Shown here piece by piece: positions 61,636-64,000 of a stretch of DNA of 64,000 bases. The first letter of the stretch is position 1, and each line of letters begins with the position of its first letter. The stretch is from Caldilineales bacterium (GTDB lineage: Bacteria > Chloroflexota > Anaerolineae > J102), in the NCBI GenBank assembly GCA_019695115.1, contig JAIBAP010000008.1, positions 56,960 through 120,959 on the forward strand, in the 5' to 3' direction. The notes under the pieces were generated by a model that saw only the letters and a program-made list of their open reading frames with translations, was not told where the DNA came from and searched no databases. The translations under genes and the position numbers were made by a program.

Positions 61636-63866
61636 CGTCCCGCCCCTTCTGGCGCCAACCGCAGCGCCACCCGTTCCGGCGTCAGCGGCAAATCGTGGAA
61701 CCAGGCGCCCGTAGCGGCGTGGACGGCGGCAGCGATGGCGGGCGCCGTAGGGATGAACGGCATCTCGGCCATCCCCCGCGCCCCCAACGGCCCCTGCGGG
61801 TCGGGGTGCTCCAGGATGATCGAGTGTACCTCGGTCGGGACATCGAGCACGGTTGGGATGAGATAGGTGCTGAGTTGGTCGGTCAGCACCCGGCCCTGCC
61901 GTTGTTTGAACTCCTCCAGCGTCGTCCAGCCCACGCTCTGGGCGACGGCGCCCTCGATCTGCCCCTCCACCAGCTGCGGATTGATGGCGTAGCCGACATC
62001 ATTGACCGACCACAGCCGCAGCACATGGATATGGCCGGTGTCCAAATCGACCTCTACCTCGGCGGCCTGGGCGCAATAGCCATAGGTGATGTTGGGGTCG
62101 CTGGCGCCGGTGTCGTGGTCGTAGGGCGTGGTCTTGCGCGGGACGAAGCGATAGGTGGCGATGCAGGGGCGGTCGTCCTCGTTCTCCCACATGGCTTTGG
62201 CCTGCTGCGCCGCGCCCAGGATGCTGTTCCCGGCGGCAAAAGTCATGCGGCTGGCGCTGGTGCTGCCGCTGTTGGACGTCACTTCGGTGTCGGAAACGAC
62301 CATCTCTACTCGCTCGACCGGGATGCCCAGCGCCTCGGCGGCGATCTGAGCCATAATCGTGTGCGTCCCCTGCCCGACCTCGGCCCCAGCGTGATGCACC
62401 ACCGCCCGCTCGATCTGGCCCTGGCCGTGCAACTCCACCGTCGCCCAGCATTCGTCCACGAAACCCAGGCTGAACCCGACATTCTTGAAACAGCAGGCGA
62501 AGCCGATCCCTCGCACCCGCCGCCCCGCCCCCGCCGCCAACGAAAACGCCCCCCTGACCTCCGATCTCAAATCTCCAATCTCCAATCTCCGATCTTTGAC
62601 CTCGACTCTCGGCCATCCCACGGCCTCAGCGCACGCCTCGATCACCTCCGCCACCGTCACCCCCGCCGGCATGACGCTGCCCGTGGCCAGGATCGAGCCT
62701 TCGCGCAGGCAATTGCGCAGCCGCAGTTCCACCGGGTCCGTGTCCAGCGCCTCGGCCAGCCGGTTCATCTGCATCTCGGCGATCCAGTGGCCCTGCGGCC
62801 CGCCGAAGCCGCGAAAAGCGCCGGCGGCGATGTTGTTCGTGTACACCGTGCGAGCATCCACCCACACATTGGCCACGTCATACGGCCCTACGCAAGCCAG
62901 GGTCAGGTTACCCAGGACTTTGGTCGAGGTGTAGGCGTAGGCGCCGGCGTCGGTGCTGACATCGATCTGAATGGCTGTGATCCGACCGTCCTTCGTCGCC
63001 CCCCATTTGGCGTGGGCGACCGAGGCATGGCGCTTGTGGTGCCCGCGGATCGATTCGCCCCGCGACCACTGGATCTTGACCGGCCGGCCCAGCTTCCAGG
63101 CCGCCAGCGCCAGGATGATCTGCACGCTCATATCCTCGCGGCCGCCAAAGGCCCCGCCCACGCCCACATAGCGCACGACGATCTGTTCGGGCGGCAGAGC
63201 CAGGGCATGGGCGATCTGGTGGCGGTCTTCGTGCAGCCATTGCCCGGCCACGATCACTTCGATCTTGCCGTCCGCCCGCACCAAGCCCAGCCCGGCTTCG
63301 GGTTGCAGATAGGCGTGTTCCTGCGGATGGGTGGTGTAGTCGTGCTCGACGATGACATCGGCGGCGGCGAAGGCGGCCTCGACATCGCCATGCCGGATTT
63401 TGTAGGCCAGGAGGAGGTTCGAGTCCCCGCGTTCGGGGTGGACGAGGGGGGCGTTCGGGGCCAGGGCATCGGCCAGGGTGTAGACCGAGGGCAGGTCTTC
63501 GTACTCGATCTCGATCAGCTTGAGCGCCGCCTGGGCCTGGGCCTCGGTCTCGGCCACCACCAGCGCCACCTGGTCGAGCACGCAGCGCACGATCCCGCCC
63601 GTCTTACCGCACAACACCGGCTGGTCGGGCATGATCAGCCCGTATTCGTTCACGGGCACATCGTCGGCCCCGAAAACAGCCACGACGCCGGGCGCCGCCA
63701 ACGCCGCCGCCGTGTCGAAGCGGGTGAGGCGGGCGTGCGGCCGGTCGGGCCAGAGGATTTTCATGTGCAACTGGCCAGGCAGATTGAGGTCGGCGGGATA
63801 GGCCATCTGGCCGCTGACTTTGGCCTGGGCGTCGAGGCGAGGGAGGGAGGAGCCGGTGGCGCGCAT
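61632..63866 (-). CDS. Molybdenum hydroxylase large (molybdopterin-binding) subunit, xanthine dehydrogenase family
   Basis: A 744-residue catalytic subunit. It begins with an ald/xan dehydrogenase a/b hammerhead domain ([20 protein letters not shown]), then the cofactor domains with [37 protein letters not shown] and, near the C-terminus, [20 protein letters not shown] holding the catalytic Glu. The Mo centre would hydroxylate a purine or similar heterocycle. No in-frame UGA is present, so a selenocysteine is not encoded; a labile selenium ligand is possible given YqeB and YqeC. A 14-residue stretch ([14 protein letters not shown]) derives from 7-bp repeats (62558-62600). The FAD and iron-sulfur subunits are not adjacent; a CoxM-like gene lies at 22200. 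Confidence 0.92.
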   Translation of the reverse strand: MRATGSSLPRLDAQAKVSGQMAYPADLNLPGQLHMKILWPDRPHARLTRFDTAAALAAPGVVAVFGADDVPVNEYGLIMPDQPVLCGKTGGIVRCVLDQVALVVAETEAQAQAALKLIEIEYEDLPSVYTLADALAPNAPLVHPERGDSNLLLAYKIRHGDVEAAFAAADVIVEHDYTTHPQEHAYLQPEAGLGLVRADGKIEVIVAGQWLHEDRHQIAHALALPPEQIVVRYVGVGGAFGGREDMSVQIILALAAWKLGRPVKIQWSRGESIRGHHKRHASVAHAKWGATKDGRITAIQIDVSTDAGAYAYTSTKVLGNLTLACVGPYDVANVWVDARTVYTNNIAAGAFRGFGGPQGHWIAEMQMNRLAEALDTDPVELRLRNCLREGSILATGSVMPAGVTVAEVIEACAEAVGWPRVEVKDRRLEIGDLRSEVRGAFSLAAGAGRRVRGIGFACCFKNVGFSLGFVDECWATVELHGQGQIERAVVHHAGAEVGQGTHTIMAQIAAEALGIPVERVEMVVSDTEVTSNSGSTSASRMTFAAGNSILGAAQQAKAMWENEDDRPCIATYRFVPRKTTPYDHDTGASDPNITYGYCAQAAEVEVDLDTGHIHVLRLWSVNDVGYAINPQLVEGQIEGAVAQSVGWTTLEEFKQRQGRVLTDQLSTYLIPTVLDVPTEVHSIILEHPDPQGPLGARGMAEMPFIPTAPAIAAAVHAATGAWFHDLPLTPERVALRLAPEGAGR
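62558..62600 (-). repeat. In-frame 7-bp repeat insert inside the XdhA-like gene
   Basis: CCGATCT, CAAATCT, CCAATCT, CCAATCT, CCGATCT heptamers in register are read as [10 protein letters not shown] in the protein, between WPRVEVKD and [11 protein letters not shown]. Homologues have a short loop there. It is the same family as the gap arrays, without the second arm of the hairpin. Confidence 0.85.
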
Positions 63867-63867
63867 G

Positions 63868-63890
63868 GTGGAGATTGGAGATTGGTTATT
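63868..63890 (-). repeat. Short 7-bp array before the XdhA-like gene
   Basis: TTGGAGA, TTGGTTA heptamers lie directly 5' of the xdh start (63866), reading CCAATCTCCAATCTCCACC before the ATG on the sense strand, as for carB and nuoH. Confidence 0.8.
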
Positions 63891-63984
63891 CTTTAGTTTC
63901 CGCTAAGTGCTGACGTGACAAAGGCGGCTGGATGGTTCATGATTGCAGGAAACCATTCCCACAAGCTCCTGCAAGGAGAGAACC

Positions 63985-64000
63985 ATGCCAACCGCCGTAC
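63985..64000 (+). CDS. Start of a gene cut by the window end
   Basis: GCAAGGAGAGAACC immediately precedes ATG at 63985, a strong ribosome site, and the frame begins MPTAV before the window ends. Nothing can be said of its function. Confidence 0.5.

Noticed and set aside
61470..63896. Long open frame antisense to the XdhA-like gene (about 808 codons)
   Set aside because: The minus-strand protein has all XdhA motifs; the plus frame is low-complexity Arg/His/Pro-rich and is a shadow.

Overview
This window looks like the chromosome of a GC-rich bacterium, most probably a Chloroflexota member of the Anaerolineae/Caldilineae type. That is an inference from gene content: a 14-subunit Nuo operon, a K+-independent proton pyrophosphatase, AbiE and DUF4143 genes, an AGPS-like flavoprotein, and short repeats between genes. 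No rRNA or tRNA gene was recognised. Almost all of the DNA is coding, in short runs on both strands.

Layout. 0-3 kb: start of a P-type cation ATPase, a degraded DUF4143 ATPase remnant, and a three-gene minus-strand operon (AbiEi antitoxin, AbiEii nucleotidyltransferase toxin, DEDDh exonuclease). 3-9.5 kb: NhaA antiporter, CarB with three in-frame repeat insertions, a zinc ribbon, a VOC protein and a ferredoxin. 9.6-16.2 kb: GNAT, a HicB/DinB-like protein, a DUF4143 ATPase, a beta-CASP nuclease, RNase D and CorA. 16.3-20.5 kb: promoter, structured leader and terminator, then the H+-pyrophosphatase, a DUF2085 membrane protein and a hypothetical protein. 20.6-26.6 kb: MurJ, a CoxM-like flavoprotein, a MoaD/ThiS-like protein, 3-methyladenine glycosylase, a second DUF4143 ATPase and an alpha-oxoamine synthase. 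26.8-34.6 kb: an HTH regulator, AGPS-like oxidase, MarR with DUF1801, a PPOX protein, glycerol-3-phosphate dehydrogenase, a GT2 glycosyltransferase and QueA. 35-53.7 kb: the complex I operon on the minus strand, order A-B-[beta-propeller, M23 peptidase]-CD-EF-[BrnT remnant, BrnA]-G-H-I-J-K-L-M-N. 53.8-64 kb: cupredoxin, a YqeC-MocA fusion, VOC, an AAA ATPase with a DUF4276 partner, MaoC and GNAT, a RelE-type toxin-antitoxin, YqeB, a hypothetical protein and a molybdenum hydroxylase large subunit.

The energy genes fit together: complex I, the H+-pyrophosphatase and NhaA all act on the ion gradient. YqeB, YqeC-MocA, the XdhA-like subunit and the CoxM-like flavoprotein belong to the molybdenum (possibly selenium-dependent) hydroxylase pathway.

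The most unusual aspect is the repeats. Many gaps hold 7-bp tandem arrays (TTGGAGA/TTGGTTA, CGTGAGG, TTGCGTG, TGCGACC and CCGTCCT types). They usually lie directly 5' of a start codon, with a pyrimidine/CA-rich strand as sense nearest the ATG and an inverted GTG-type arm further away. Related hairpins and tandem units also lie inside genes without breaking the frame: CarB three times, YqeC-MocA, XdhA, and the linker joining NuoE to NuoF.
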